From NCBI RefSeq assembly GCF_001645185.1, contig NZ_LXTQ01000050.1:62001-126000 (forward strand): 64,000 nt of DNA. The letters are read 5' to 3'. The notes under the pieces are model-generated. The model saw only the letters and a list, made by a program, of their open reading frames with translations, searched no databases and was not told the origin of the DNA. Position numbers and translations under genes: made by a program. Each line of letters begins with the position of its first letter. The stretch's first letter is position 1. The stretch is from Methylobacillus sp. MM3. Lineage in GTDB: Bacteria; Pseudomonadota; Gammaproteobacteria; Burkholderiales; Methylophilaceae. This document shows, piece by piece, positions 33,427-42,719 of this stretch.

Positions 33427-35052
33427 TTATGGCACGTATCCCGGGATCGTGCTTTCATCGACCGTATCGATCTGCTCGGGCTCCAGAAACTGCCGGGCAT
33501 ATTCGAGATAGACCTTCTGGCGGATGAAAATATCGAACAGGTCGGGATCGACGTGGTGATCCAGCTTCATCTTGCCCAGAATGAAAAGCGACTCGGAAAG
33601 CGTCTTGGCTTTCTTGTAAGGCCGGTCGCGCGCAGTCAGCGCCTCGAAAATATCCGCGATACCCATGATGCGCGCGGGAATCGACATCTGCTCGCGCGTC
33701 AGGCCGCGGGGGTAGCCCTTGCCGTCCATGCGCTCGTGGTGGCCGCCTGCGTATTCCGGGACCCGCTGCAGATCCTTGGGATACGGCAGCGATTCCAGCA
33801 TATTGATCGTCACCACGATATGGTTGTTGATGATCTCGCGCTCTTCGGCCGTCAGCGTGCCGCGCGCGATATTGAGGTTATATACCTCGTTCTCGCTGAG
33901 GAACGGAACCGGCTGCCCCTCGGGATCAAGCAGCGGATAGGCGGCGATGCTGCGCACCCGTTCCTGGTGTTCCGGCGTCATGAATTCGCCGCCGACATTG
34001 GCGTTCCGCAGGAACGCGCGATCCTCGTCCAGATGTTGCCGCAAGGTCTGGAACTCCGACTCCAGTGTCGCCAGCCGGGCCGTATCGCCGTCCAGCGCCG
34101 CATCGAGCTGGCATCGCAGCATTTCTGTTTCCCTCTGTTTCTTCAGCAGCTCGAAGCGCTGATCGACCAGTTCGATGCGGTCGAAAATGGTGGAAAGCTT
34201 GGTCGCCTTGTCCACCACATACTCCGGCGTCGTCACCTTGCCACAATCGTGCAGCCAGGAAGCGATCCGCATTTCGTACAGTTCCTTGTCGCTCATGCGG
34301 AAATCGCGCAGCGGGCCTTCTGCACAGGCGTTAGCGGCTTGCGCCAGCAGCATCGACAATTCCGGCACGCGGCGGCAATGGCCGCCGGTGTAGGGCGATT
34401 TCTCGTCAATCGCTTCCGCGATCAATTCGATGAAGGATTCGAAAAGCTGCTTCAGACCCTGAATCAGGTTATGGTTGGTCAGCGCCACGGCCGCCTGCGA
34501 CGCCAGGGATTCCGCCAGTTGCTGGTTTTCGGTCGAGAACGCGATGATGTCGCCGCTTTCTTCGTCCAGTGCATTCAACAGTTGCAGCACGCCGATGATC
34601 TCGTTCTCGTGATTCTTCATCGGAATGGTGAGGAAGGATTTGGACCGATAGCCCGTCTTCTCGTCGAATTTGCGCGTGCCGGAAAAATCGAAGCCCTCGG
34701 CGACATAAGCATCCTCGATATTGACGGTGCAATCGTGCAGCACGCTGTAGGCTGCAACCATGTTGTTGTTCGGCGAGCCGTCCTCCGCATAAAGCGGCAA
34801 CGGGGCAAACGGGATTTCCTTGCCGGTGGTGCCGCCCAGCGCAATACCGAGCGAATCGGTACGCATGATCTCGAAACGGAGCGTCCTGTCGTCAGTGACG
34901 GTATAGAGCGTTCCGCCGTCGGCACCGGTAATTTCCTTGGCACCCAGCAGGATCATTTCCAGCAGGCGCGGCGCATCGCGCTCGGCAGATAGCGCAATGC
35001 CGATGGCATTAAGGCGCTCCAGCCGTTTCAGCAGCTTTTTAAGTTGCGGCAT
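33427..35052 (-). CDS. GAF and HD-GYP domain phosphodiesterase-like protein
   Basis: A 541-residue signalling protein: GAF domain (about 15-195) followed by a split HD-GYP domain. The metal-binding HD is in SWLHDCGKVTTPEYV; the GYP motif is in HHERMDGKGYPRGL; a charged helical insert (about 290-400) separates the two. HD-GYP enzymes hydrolyse cyclic di-GMP. No membrane segment is visible, so it is cytosolic. It lies 18 bases after the FHA gene, probably in one operon. The insert is unusual and may tune activity. Confidence 0.9.
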   Translation of the reverse strand: MPQLKKLLKRLERLNAIGIALSAERDAPRLLEMILLGAKEITGADGGTLYTVTDDRTLRFEIMRTDSLGIALGGTTGKEIPFAPLPLYAEDGSPNNNMVAAYSVLHDCTVNIEDAYVAEGFDFSGTRKFDEKTGYRSKSFLTIPMKNHENEIIGVLQLLNALDEESGDIIAFSTENQQLAESLASQAAVALTNHNLIQGLKQLFESFIELIAEAIDEKSPYTGGHCRRVPELSMLLAQAANACAEGPLRDFRMSDKELYEMRIASWLHDCGKVTTPEYVVDKATKLSTIFDRIELVDQRFELLKKQRETEMLRCQLDAALDGDTARLATLESEFQTLRQHLDEDRAFLRNANVGGEFMTPEHQERVRSIAAYPLLDPEGQPVPFLSENEVYNLNIARGTLTAEEREIINNHIVVTINMLESLPYPKDLQRVPEYAGGHHERMDGKGYPRGLTREQMSIPARIMGIADIFEALTARDRPYKKAKTLSESLFILGKMKLDHHVDPDLFDIFIRQKVYLEYARQFLEPEQIDTVDESTIPGYVP

Positions 35053-35070
35053 ATCCCTTCCCTGCAGGCT

Positions 35071-35760
35071 TTACTTGTCAGCCAGGTAATACTCCATTTT
35101 CACGCCGGCCAACTCAATCACGTCGTGATCATGAAGTAGATGCGCCTGCATTCCGATGGGATTTCCGTTGACGTCGGGCGAACGCTCGCCTTCCACATGC
35201 GTAATGAAGTAGCCCTGCGGACGCCGTGTAATCACGGCCACCTGCACACCCGCCTTGCCGAGTGTGGTGAGGGTTTTGGTAAGCTGCATTTCCTTGCCGG
35301 TGGCCGGGCCGTTCAACACCTGCACGCGGGCAGGCGGCAAATCGCCGGCTTCCGCCGCATCCTCCGCCTGTGCAACGGATTGGGGCTCGGGCACGAACTC
35401 TTCTTCCGCGGAAGGCTGCATCATGATGGTATTTTCGAAATCGACCTGCCTGGCTCCGCCGTTAGCGGTGGCAGATTCATTCACGTAGGTGAGTTTGTGT
35501 TTGCCGATGGCAACGACATCGCCATGGCGCAGCGTCTGCTTTTGCACTTTTTTGCCATTGACGACGCTGCCGTTGGTGCTGCCCATATCCTCAAGCAGGG
35601 TTTCGTCGCCTACGGTAATGACGCGAGCATGGTCGCCGCTCACTGCAAGATTATCGATGTGAATATCGTTGGTTGCCCTGCGGCCTATCGTCAGGCATTT
35701 CTTTTCAAGCGGGTATTCCCCGAGCAACGCACCATCGAGCGTAAGAATCAGTTTCGACAT
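35071..35760 (-). CDS. Tandem FHA domain protein
   Basis: A 229-residue protein with two forkhead-associated domains. The first (about 20-95) has the phosphothreonine-binding pattern TIGRRATNDI, SGDHARV and DMGSTNGSVVNG. The second (about 145-229) is degenerate: it keeps LGKAGVQVA and the closing strand but lacks the GRxxxxDI and SxxH residues. It likely couples serine/threonine phosphorylation to the neighbouring HD-GYP protein. Confidence 0.87.
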   Translation of the reverse strand: MSKLILTLDGALLGEYPLEKKCLTIGRRATNDIHIDNLAVSGDHARVITVGDETLLEDMGSTNGSVVNGKKVQKQTLRHGDVVAIGKHKLTYVNESATANGGARQVDFENTIMMQPSAEEEFVPEPQSVAQAEDAAEAGDLPPARVQVLNGPATGKEMQLTKTLTTLGKAGVQVAVITRRPQGYFITHVEGERSPDVNGNPIGMQAHLLHDHDVIELAGVKMEYYLADK

Positions 35761-35890
35761 ATCTACCCCGTGTTGAACCGCCTTTTTATCGAAGCGGTTT
35801 ATTTTTTATGTGCCGGGCAGGAAGACCCGCGAACCCGTCAAATCTTACACCGGATTGGAAAATCGATACATATGGGAAGCTGCGGCTCGT

Positions 35891-36361
35891 TTATTTGCGG
35901 CTTCTGCGGCCGTTTTCGCGTCCGCACTCGTCCGGGCGGGCTTCGGCAGCCAGCTTGTCGAGCACGCCGTTGACGTATTTATAGCCGTCGGTCCCGCCGA
36001 AACGTTTGGCCAGCTCCACGCCTTCGTTAATCGCAACGCGATAAGGAATGCTGAGGTCGTGGACCAACTCGAAAGCGGCGATACACAGGATCGCATGCTC
36101 GATCGGGCTCAATTCGGCGATGCTGCGATCCAGCAGCGGAGCAATGCGTGCATCGAGTTCGTCGGCGCATTCCGCGACGCCGCTCAGCAGACCTTTGAAG
36201 TATTCGATATCCGCACGCGGGTAGTCTTCGTCCCCTTCAAGATTCTCGATGATTTCCTTGAGCTCGCCGCTGCCGAGGAACAGGCTGTACAGACCCTTGA
36301 GGGCCAGTTCGCGTGACTTTCGGCGATTCTGGCCGGGTTTGGGTGTGGATTTTTCTGTCAT
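35891..36361 (-). CDS. nusB: NusB, transcription antitermination factor
   Basis: NusB with S10 binds boxA RNA in rRNA operons. The 156-residue protein has the family motifs [14 protein letters not shown] and [16 protein letters not shown], followed by [31 protein letters not shown]. It is coupled to ribH by an ATGA overlap; ribH-nusB is a conserved pair. Confidence 0.97.
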   Translation of the reverse strand: MTEKSTPKPGQNRRKSRELALKGLYSLFLGSGELKEIIENLEGDEDYPRADIEYFKGLLSGVAECADELDARIAPLLDRSIAELSPIEHAILCIAAFELVHDLSIPYRVAINEGVELAKRFGGTDGYKYVNGVLDKLAAEARPDECGRENGRRSRK

Positions 36362-36807
36362 AGCGATTTCAGCAGGTTGACCATTTCAATCGCCACGGAC
36401 GCAGCCTCGGACCCTTTGACGGACATGCGTGCCAGCGCCTGGTCGTCGTTGTCCGTGGTGAGAATCGCGTTGGCGACGGGTACGCCGGTTTCCAGTTGCA
36501 CTTCGGAAATTCCGCGCGCCGACTCATTGGACACGACTTCGAAGTGATAGGTATCGCCGCGAATCACCGCTCCCAGCGCGATCAATGCGTCGAACTTGCC
36601 GCTCAAGGCCATTTTCTGCAGCACCAGAGGCGTCTCCAGTGCGCCCGGCACGGTCGCCAGCGTTACCGCATCGTCCGCCACACCCAACTTGCGCAGTTCG
36701 GCCTTGCACGCGCCGAGCAAGCCATCGCCCACGTCACTGTTGAAGCGCGACAGCACGATGCCGATGCGCAGACCGCTTCCATCAAGGTTTTGTTCGATTT
36801 CTTTCAT
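36358..36807 (-). CDS. ribH: RibH, 6,7-dimethyl-8-ribityllumazine synthase
   Basis: RibH condenses the pyrimidine and butanone phosphate precursors to lumazine, the penultimate step of riboflavin synthesis. The 149-residue protein has [15 protein letters not shown] and [14 protein letters not shown], including the conserved catalytic His. The ATG at 36807 gives the normal length; the longer upstream frame overlaps the PLD gene and is rejected. It follows the PLD-type nuclease by seven bases. Confidence 0.97.
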   Translation of the reverse strand: MKEIEQNLDGSGLRIGIVLSRFNSDVGDGLLGACKAELRKLGVADDAVTLATVPGALETPLVLQKMALSGKFDALIALGAVIRGDTYHFEVVSNESARGISEVQLETGVPVANAILTTDNDDQALARMSVKGSEAASVAIEMVNLLKSL

Positions 36808-36814
36808 GATTTTC

Positions 36815-37393
36815 CTAATGTAATACAAGTGGCCGCGAATGCGCGAAATGACGCTGCCAGTTCGCGACGTAAGAGCGAACCAGGACGTCGTTGCCGCCGA
36901 TGAAGACGACATTTTCCGCGTTTTTGTGTTGCGCTGCACGGGTAAAATTGTAAGAGCCGGTAACAATCAGTGCGGACGGCTGTCCGGCATCGATCACCAT
37001 CACTTTGTTATGCGCGCTCTGGTGCTCGCCGTCGAGCCACACCGGCACACCGGCACGCGCCATTCCGGTCACTTGTTCGCGCTTCATTTTTCCGGTCTGC
37101 TCGGTGTCGGCGATCAGCTTCACATCGATGCCGCGCTTGTGGGCATCGATCAGCGCACGCGCAATGCCGTCATGGGTAAAGGAAAACGCCTGAACCAGTA
37201 CCTGCTTGCGTGCCTGGCGGATGGCGTCGATGATTTGTCCGGCGGCATCGTCGCCCGGCGTGAATGCCACGCGCACATTGGCCGTCACCGGAGCGGCAAG
37301 CGGCGTTGCCATCGGCTCCAGAGCCCACGAGGCGGTCACGGCCAACAATCCGCCAAGTGCGCTTGCCCAGCGCGCGATATTCGATACGGTCAT
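36815..37393 (-). CDS. Exported phospholipase D-like nuclease
   Basis: A 192-residue protein of the Nuc/PLD family with a signal peptide (about 1-25) and one HKD motif, [10 protein letters not shown], followed by [10 protein letters not shown]. One-motif members dimerise and act as endonucleases of the Nuc type. It would act in the periplasm. It lies between the formate dehydrogenase genes and ribH with gaps of three and seven bases, so it appears to be in the same transcript; its role there is unclear. Confidence 0.88.
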   Translation of the reverse strand: MTVSNIARWASALGGLLAVTASWALEPMATPLAAPVTANVRVAFTPGDDAAGQIIDAIRQARKQVLVQAFSFTHDGIARALIDAHKRGIDVKLIADTEQTGKMKREQVTGMARAGVPVWLDGEHQSAHNKVMVIDAGQPSALIVTGSYNFTRAAQHKNAENVVFIGGNDVLVRSYVANWQRHFAHSRPLVLH

Positions 37394-37396
37394 GAA

Positions 37397-37642
37397 TTAT
37401 TTCGCTTGGGTAATGACAGGAACGGGGTGAGGTGTATGCGGGTTCTTTGCCCGGTAACGGCTGGCGACACGATCCTGCGCCTTGGCCAGAGCAGCTTTCG
37501 CGGCCTCGTCACCCAATGCTTTTTTCTCGGCGGCAGCAGCTTTTTGCTGCGCCTCTTCGATGGTTGGCGCAGGCAATTTGGCCAGCACCATCGTCGGGCT
37601 GAGAAGCGCTGCCGACAGCATCCATACGTTCAGTCGCTTCAT
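37397..37642 (-). CDS. Small exported coiled-coil protein
   Basis: An 81-residue protein with a signal peptide (about 1-21, ending VLA) and an alanine/lysine-rich helix (EEAQQKAAAAEKKALGDEA) that looks like a coiled coil. No family recognised. It overlaps the end of the gamma-subunit gene by four bases and precedes the PLD gene by three, so it is a co-transcribed member of the formate dehydrogenase run. Confidence 0.7.
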   Translation of the reverse strand: MKRLNVWMLSAALLSPTMVLAKLPAPTIEEAQQKAAAAEKKALGDEAAKAALAKAQDRVASRYRAKNPHTPHPVPVITQAK

Positions 37643-38640
37643 GCCTTGTCTTTCATTTCTTCGTACCAGAGTTCGTGGTGCTCCTTCGCCCAGGTTTCGT
37701 CGACCATGCCGGTCTTCATCGCCTTGAATGCACCCTCCGCACCCAGAGTACCCATGTAGATATGGCCCAGGCCGGCAGCAATGAATAGCAGCGCGCCGAT
37801 GCCGTGCACCGTGTTGGCAATCTGCATGGTCTGGCGGGTTTGTTCGAAAGTCGGAAAATCCAGCACCAGGCCGGAGGCACTGACAATCAGGCCCAGAAAC
37901 GACACGCCACCCCAGAACCAGGCCTTTTCACCGATGTTGTATTTGTAGGAAGGCACATGTTTCTTGCCAGTGACAACAAGGTGCACATTGAGCAGCCATT
38001 GCAGATCGATGGCCTTGAAAAGGTTGTCGCGCACGAAGGTGATGAACATCGCGAGCACCGCCACGGCAAAGAACGGCCCGACAATGTTGTGGATGTTCTT
38101 GCCGATGATCGCTACCCAGGAGAATGCATCATGGCCGATCACCGGAATCAGCACGTGCTTGCCGAACAGAATGATGATTCCGGTCAGCGCCAGGATCACG
38201 AAGGATCCGGCAGCGCTCCAGTGCACCACCTGCTCCTTGCGCGAAAAACGGCGGATTTCCCGGCCGGCAGGCGCAGAGTGTACTTTCAGCGGGCCAAATA
38301 TCAGATAAAAGGCAAGCATGAGCGCCGGTGTCACCATCAACAGCCAGCCGCCATAGAACGTCACTGGCCCATTGCGCAGCACGCGCCAGTCATGGCCTTG
38401 CGTCTGCTGGAACACGCCCGCGTCGCGGATGCGCGACTGCGTGACGCCGGCAGCACCGGATTCCGCCTGGCGCTGGGTGTCGGATTTGACGCCGGCCGTC
38501 CGGCCTTCTTCCTGCGCGAATGGCGTGGCGCTGCTCATGCCGTCCGCGGGCGGAACGGCTTCTTCGGCATAACCCACCGTGACCATGGTCATCATGCACA
38601 CCGCCAGCATCAGTCTCAAGAAATTCTGCAACATAGACAT
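37639..38640 (-). CDS. fdhC: Formate dehydrogenase gamma subunit, cytochrome b556
   Basis: The membrane anchor that takes electrons from the beta subunit and passes them through two b hemes to quinone. The 333-residue protein has a cleavable signal peptide followed by a soluble extension (about 25-100) and then four membrane helices of the FdnI type. Heme-ligand histidines are available in QVVHWSAAG, GKNIHNIVG, NTVHGIG and AAGLGHIYMG. The ATG at 38640 (MSMLQNFLRLML) is preferred over the longer frame. The gene order alpha-beta-lipoprotein-gamma is usual in this type. Confidence 0.92.
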   Translation of the reverse strand: MSMLQNFLRLMLAVCMMTMVTVGYAEEAVPPADGMSSATPFAQEEGRTAGVKSDTQRQAESGAAGVTQSRIRDAGVFQQTQGHDWRVLRNGPVTFYGGWLLMVTPALMLAFYLIFGPLKVHSAPAGREIRRFSRKEQVVHWSAAGSFVILALTGIIILFGKHVLIPVIGHDAFSWVAIIGKNIHNIVGPFFAVAVLAMFITFVRDNLFKAIDLQWLLNVHLVVTGKKHVPSYKYNIGEKAWFWGGVSFLGLIVSASGLVLDFPTFEQTRQTMQIANTVHGIGALLFIAAGLGHIYMGTLGAEGAFKAMKTGMVDETWAKEHHELWYEEMKDKA

Positions 38641-38647
38641 CGCGGGC

Positions 38648-38869
38648 TTACTCCTGTGGTTCCGTACGCACATATTCGTTTTGGTGCTGGGTACGTTCGT
38701 TGACCATTTGCTTCCAGACCGACGGATCGTGCATGAAGCGCTCGCTGTCCCACATGCGCGTATCTTTCTTGCCCTGATAGCCGCCGTCCTCATAAGTCAC
38801 CGATTGCCTGTACTCACCGCAACCGGCGAGCAATGCAGCCAGCAGAAACGTTACATGGAATGCCCTCAT
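38648..38869 (-). CDS. Small lipoprotein of the formate dehydrogenase operon
   Basis: A 73-residue protein with a lipobox LLAGC at the end of a short signal peptide, so the mature form is anchored by a lipidated Cys. The rest is hydrophilic (YEDGGYQGKKDTRMWDSERF). It overlaps the beta-subunit stop by four bases and lies eight bases before the gamma gene. No named family known to me; the position suggests assembly or stabilisation of the complex. Confidence 0.72.
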   Translation of the reverse strand: MRAFHVTFLLAALLAGCGEYRQSVTYEDGGYQGKKDTRMWDSERFMHDPSVWKQMVNERTQHQNEYVRTEPQE

Positions 38870-39507
38870 GTCTTGTCCGCCCCTTCGTTCTCGGCGCGGC
38901 CATAGGCCATATCCCAGCCCCAGCGCGTATCGCCGTAGCCGCGCTGCTCGATGCGATGCTCATGGATCGCGACGATGACAGGCGCGTCGCCGGCCAGCAA
39001 CGCCTTGGTGGAGCACATCTCGGCGCACAGCGGCAGTTTGCCTTCGGCCAGGCGGTTGCGCCCGTATTTCTCAAACTCGGCTTCCGAGCCGTTTTCTTCC
39101 GGGCCGCCGGCACAGTAGGTGCATTTGTCCATCTTGCCGCGCGCGACAAAAAAGTCGGTCGCGCTTTCGCCCGGGGCCTTGCCCGCAGAATTCGGGAATT
39201 GCGGCGCATCGAACGGGCAAGCGTATGAGCAGTAGCCGCAGCCGATGCAGATATCCTTGTCGTGCAGCACGACACCGTCTTCGGTCTTGTAGAAACAGTT
39301 GACCGGACAGACTGCCATGCAGGGCGCGTCGGTGCAGTGCATGCAGGCGACTGAGACTGATTTTTCGCCCATCTGGCCGTCGTTGACCGTGATCACGCGA
39401 CGGCGATTGATCCCCCAAGGCACCTCGTGCTCGTTCTTGCAGGCGGTGACGCAGGCGTTGCATTCGATGCAGCGCTCGACGTCGCAGATAAATTTCATTC
39501 TTGCCAT
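38866..39507 (-). CDS. fdhB: Formate dehydrogenase beta subunit, 4Fe-4S ferredoxin type
   Basis: A 213-residue iron-sulfur subunit that carries electrons from the molybdopterin subunit to cytochrome b. Cysteine clusters CIECNACVTAC, CMHCTDAPCMAVC and CIGCGYCSYAC plus a later CTYC supply ligands for four 4Fe-4S clusters. Unlike FdnH it has no C-terminal membrane helix, the form known as FDH3 beta. It follows fdhA after a structured 86-base gap. Confidence 0.94.
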   Translation of the reverse strand: MARMKFICDVERCIECNACVTACKNEHEVPWGINRRRVITVNDGQMGEKSVSVACMHCTDAPCMAVCPVNCFYKTEDGVVLHDKDICIGCGYCSYACPFDAPQFPNSAGKAPGESATDFFVARGKMDKCTYCAGGPEENGSEAEFEKYGRNRLAEGKLPLCAEMCSTKALLAGDAPVIVAIHEHRIEQRGYGDTRWGWDMAYGRAENEGADKT

Positions 39508-39527
39508 TGATAACCTCTAACTTCCTT

Positions 39528-39587
39528 AACCACGGAGAACACCGAGGAAAAACGCTTTTCTCCGCACCTTCTGTGCTCTCCGTGGTT
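39528..39587. repeat. Hairpin repeat between fdhA and fdhB
   Basis: AACCACGGAG (39528-39537) pairs perfectly with CTCCGTGGTT (39578-39587); the inner parts (AACACCGAGG and CTTCTGTGCT) pair imperfectly. CCACGGAGAACAC-like units recur in many bacterial genomes as dispersed repeats (recalled). Within the operon it could slow polymerase or protect the upstream message. Confidence 0.65.
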
Positions 39588-39593
39588 CAAGAT

Positions 39594-42482
39594 TCAAGCC
39601 CTCTCAAAACGACACAACGTCACTTTTGTTTCCTGCATCATCGTCACCGAATCGTAGCCGTAGGTGGTCGCGGTATTGACCGCTTCGCCGCGCACATAGG
39701 GCGCCGCGCCTTCGGGATACTTGTCGATCAGGTCGTGTCCTTCCCACCATCCGCCAAAGTGATACGGCATGAAGGCCAAGCCAGGAGACACGCGCTCGGT
39801 CAGCAGCGCGCGCACCTTGATGCGCACCTTGGCCGGCGTTTCCACCCAGATGAAATCGTTGTTGGCGACGCCTTGCTTGACGGCATCCGCGGGATTGACC
39901 TCGCAGAACATTTCCTGCTGCAATTCGGCGAGCCACGGATTGGAACGGGTTTCCTCGCCGCCGCCTTCGTACTCCACCAGGCGCCCGCTGGTGAGAATGA
40001 TGGGGTAGTCGCTGGCCGCGTCCTTGTTGGCCTGCTGCACGGATTCGTACAGCGTGGGCAGCCGCCAGAAACTCTTCATGTCCTTGTGCGTCGGGTATTT
40101 GTCGATCAGGTCGCGGCGCTTGGTGTAGAGCGGTTCGCGATGCAGCGGCACCGGGTCGGGAAAATTCCACACCACGGCACGCGCCTTGGCATTGCCGAAC
40201 GGCGCGCAGCCATGCTTGATGGCAACGCGGATGATGCCGCCGGAGAGGTCGGTCTTCCAGTTCTTGCCTTCGGCTGCCAGTTTTTCCGCTTCGGTGAGAT
40301 CGCTCCACCATCCCAGCTTTTTCAGCAGCACGTGGTCGAATTCGGGATAGCCGCCCTCGAGTTCGGAGCCTTTCACCGTCACGCTGTCTTCCGCCAGCAG
40401 GCTGACGCCATCGCGTTCCACACCGAAATTGGCGCGGAAACCCATGCCGCCTTCGGCCACCGGCACCGTCACGTCGTACAGGTTGGGCGAGCCCGGGTGC
40501 TTCATTTCCGGCGTTCCCCAGCACGGCCACGGCAAACCGTAGTAATCGCCGGCGCACGGGCCTTCGGTCGCCTTGAGGGTGGACACGTCAAAGGTATGTG
40601 CGTACTTCATGTGCAGCTTGAGGCGCTCGGGTGATTGGCCGCTATAGCCGATGGTCCAGGTGCCGCGATTGATTTCGCGCAGCATGTCCTCGATGTCCGG
40701 CTCGTCCCAGCCCTGCGCGTCCTTGTTGACCTTGATGTTCTTCGTCAGCTCTTTCTCAAAGCCGAATTTCTTGGCGAAGGCGTACATCAGCGTATGGTCG
40801 GGACGCGATTCGAACAAGGGCTCGATTACCTTCTCGCGCCATTGCAGTGAACGGTTGGAAGCGGTGCAGGAGCCGTAGGTTTCGAATTGCGTCGCCGCCG
40901 GCAGCAGGTAGGTGTTGTCCTTGCGGTCGTGCATCACTGCGGCCGCCGCCGGATAGGGGTCGATCACCACCAGCAGGTCCAGCTTCTCCATCGCCTTTTT
41001 CATTTCGGCGCCGCGCGTCTGGCTGTTGGCGGCCATGCCCCAGTAGATCGCCGCGCGCAGGTTCGGGCCCTGATCGATGTGCTCGTTCTTTTCGAGCACG
41101 CCGTCGATCCAGCGAGAGACAGTGATGCCAGGCTTTTCCATCAGATCCTTGGAAACGTAGCGGCTCTTCACCCACTCATAATCCACGCCCCACACCGTGC
41201 ACCAGTGCTTCCACGCCCCCTCGTTGAGGCCGTAATAGCCGGGCAGCGATTCCGGGTTGGGGCCGACGTCGGTCGCGCCCTGCACGTTGTCGTGGCCGCG
41301 GAAAATGTTGGTGCCGCCGCCGGACACGCCGACGTTACCCAAAGCAAGCTCCAGGATGCACAGCGCGCGGGTGTTGGCATTGCCGACCGTGTGCTGGGTG
41401 ATGCCCATGCACCAGATCACCGTGCCGGGGCGGTTTTCATGCAGCGTACGCGCGACCTGGTAGATCTCGGCTTCGGGGATGCCGGTAACATCTTCCACCT
41501 TGTCCGGCGTCCAGTTGGCGACTTCCTTGCGGATTTCGTCCATGCCGTAGACGCGGTCGTTGATGAATTGCTTGTCTTCCCAGCCGTTCTGGAAGATGTG
41601 CCACAGCACGCCCCAAACGAAGGGAATATCGGTACCGGGGCGCAGGCGCACAAACTGGTGCGCATGTGCGGCGGTGCGAGTGAAGCGCGGATCGACGACG
41701 ATCATCTTCGCGCCCTTCTCCTTCGCGTGCAGCACGTGCATCATCGCCACCGGGTGCGCTTCGGCGGCATTGGAGCCGACGAACAGCATCACCTTGCTGT
41801 TGTGGATGTCGTTGTAGGAGTTGGTCATCGCGCCGTAACCCCAGGTATTGGCAACGCCCGAGACCGTGGTCGAGTGGCAGATGCGCGCCTGGTGGTCGAC
41901 GTTGTTGCTGCCCCAGAACGAGACGAATTTGCGCATCAGGTAGGACTGCTCGTTGCTGTGCTTGGAGGAACCTATCCAGTACACCGAATCCGGCCCGGAC
42001 TCTTCGCGCAGCTTGAGCAATTTGGCTGAAATTTCGTCCAGCGCCTGCTCCCAGCTGATGCGCTGGTACTTGCCATCCACCATCTTCATCGGATATTTCA
42101 GGCGGCGGTCGCCGTGGCCGTGCTCACGTACCGAGGCGCCCTTGGCGCAGTGCGCGCCGAGGTTGATCGGCGAATCGAAGGCCGGCTCCTGGCGTATCCA
42201 TATGCCGTTTTGCACCACCGCGTTCACCGAGCAGCCGACCGAGCAATGCGTACACACCGTGCGCTTGATCTCGATTTTGCCGCCGGGGCTGGCCGGATTG
42301 GCCGAAGCCTTGCCTATCATGTTGAACGGAAGCTGCGACAGCGCGACACCCGCGCCCGCCGTCAAACCGGAACGCTTGAGAAAGGTGCGTCGGTCCATGG
42401 TGTTGCCCAGCCAGGCGGAGGTTCCGCTTTCGGCCTGGGGCGCGGGTCCGGCCGCGACGGAAGATTTCTTTTTAAGCAGCAT
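39594..42482 (-). CDS. fdhA: Formate dehydrogenase alpha subunit, molybdopterin type, Tat-exported
   Basis: A 962-residue catalytic subunit that oxidises formate to CO2 in the periplasm. A Tat signal (DRRTFLKRSG at residues 30-39) precedes the 4Fe-4S motif CTHCSVGCSVN with its fourth Cys in GAHCAKG, then the bis-MGD-binding domains. The active-site ligand is Cys in ARICHSTTVSG, at the place of selenocysteine in FdnG, so no UGA recoding is needed; the catalytic His follows directly. The C-terminal MGD domain (PYHFGGWWEG) is complete. TorD chaperone and accessory genes lie upstream. Confidence 0.96.
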   Translation of the reverse strand: MLLKKKSSVAAGPAPQAESGTSAWLGNTMDRRTFLKRSGLTAGAGVALSQLPFNMIGKASANPASPGGKIEIKRTVCTHCSVGCSVNAVVQNGIWIRQEPAFDSPINLGAHCAKGASVREHGHGDRRLKYPMKMVDGKYQRISWEQALDEISAKLLKLREESGPDSVYWIGSSKHSNEQSYLMRKFVSFWGSNNVDHQARICHSTTVSGVANTWGYGAMTNSYNDIHNSKVMLFVGSNAAEAHPVAMMHVLHAKEKGAKMIVVDPRFTRTAAHAHQFVRLRPGTDIPFVWGVLWHIFQNGWEDKQFINDRVYGMDEIRKEVANWTPDKVEDVTGIPEAEIYQVARTLHENRPGTVIWCMGITQHTVGNANTRALCILELALGNVGVSGGGTNIFRGHDNVQGATDVGPNPESLPGYYGLNEGAWKHWCTVWGVDYEWVKSRYVSKDLMEKPGITVSRWIDGVLEKNEHIDQGPNLRAAIYWGMAANSQTRGAEMKKAMEKLDLLVVIDPYPAAAAVMHDRKDNTYLLPAATQFETYGSCTASNRSLQWREKVIEPLFESRPDHTLMYAFAKKFGFEKELTKNIKVNKDAQGWDEPDIEDMLREINRGTWTIGYSGQSPERLKLHMKYAHTFDVSTLKATEGPCAGDYYGLPWPCWGTPEMKHPGSPNLYDVTVPVAEGGMGFRANFGVERDGVSLLAEDSVTVKGSELEGGYPEFDHVLLKKLGWWSDLTEAEKLAAEGKNWKTDLSGGIIRVAIKHGCAPFGNAKARAVVWNFPDPVPLHREPLYTKRRDLIDKYPTHKDMKSFWRLPTLYESVQQANKDAASDYPIILTSGRLVEYEGGGEETRSNPWLAELQQEMFCEVNPADAVKQGVANNDFIWVETPAKVRIKVRALLTERVSPGLAFMPYHFGGWWEGHDLIDKYPEGAAPYVRGEAVNTATTYGYDSVTMMQETKVTLCRFERA

Positions 42483-42496
42483 ACGTGTTCTTTCGC

Positions 42497-42697
42497 CTAG
42501 ACGCGGGTCGTGCGGTAATAACGTTTAACGTGTTCGGAAGCATGGTAGCCCTTGACGGCCTGCGGCTCCGCGGCAGTCGCCTCGGTCTTGGTCGCAACGA
42601 CCGGACGCTTGCCCATCAATACGGCAGATACCGAACCCAGCGCACCCAGCCCGAAGGCCACCATGAAATTCCTGCGTTTGTTACTGGTTTGCTCCAT
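42497..42697 (-). CDS. Formate dehydrogenase region Tat-target small protein
   Basis: A 66-residue protein with a twin-arginine-like start (MEQTSNKRRNFMVAFGLGAL) and a short hydrophilic tail ending HVKRYYRTTRV. It matches the small Tat-target proteins that habitually precede fdhA. The ATG at 42697 with a GGGGTG-type site is preferred to the TTG at 42718. It is 14 bases upstream of fdhA. Confidence 0.8.
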   Translation of the reverse strand: MEQTSNKRRNFMVAFGLGALGSVSAVLMGKRPVVATKTEATAAEPQAVKGYHASEHVKRYYRTTRV

Positions 42698-42719
42698 CTT
42701 TATCACCCCGAACTTCAAT

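Noticed and set aside
40887-42029. 380-residue plus-strand frame opposite fdhA
   Set aside because: Antisense shadow of the formate dehydrogenase alpha gene, caused by its GC-rich codon pattern.
42230-42482. Selenocysteine insertion in formate dehydrogenase
   Set aside because: The active-site codon is a Cys (ARICHST), not UGA, and no SECIS-like hairpin is needed.
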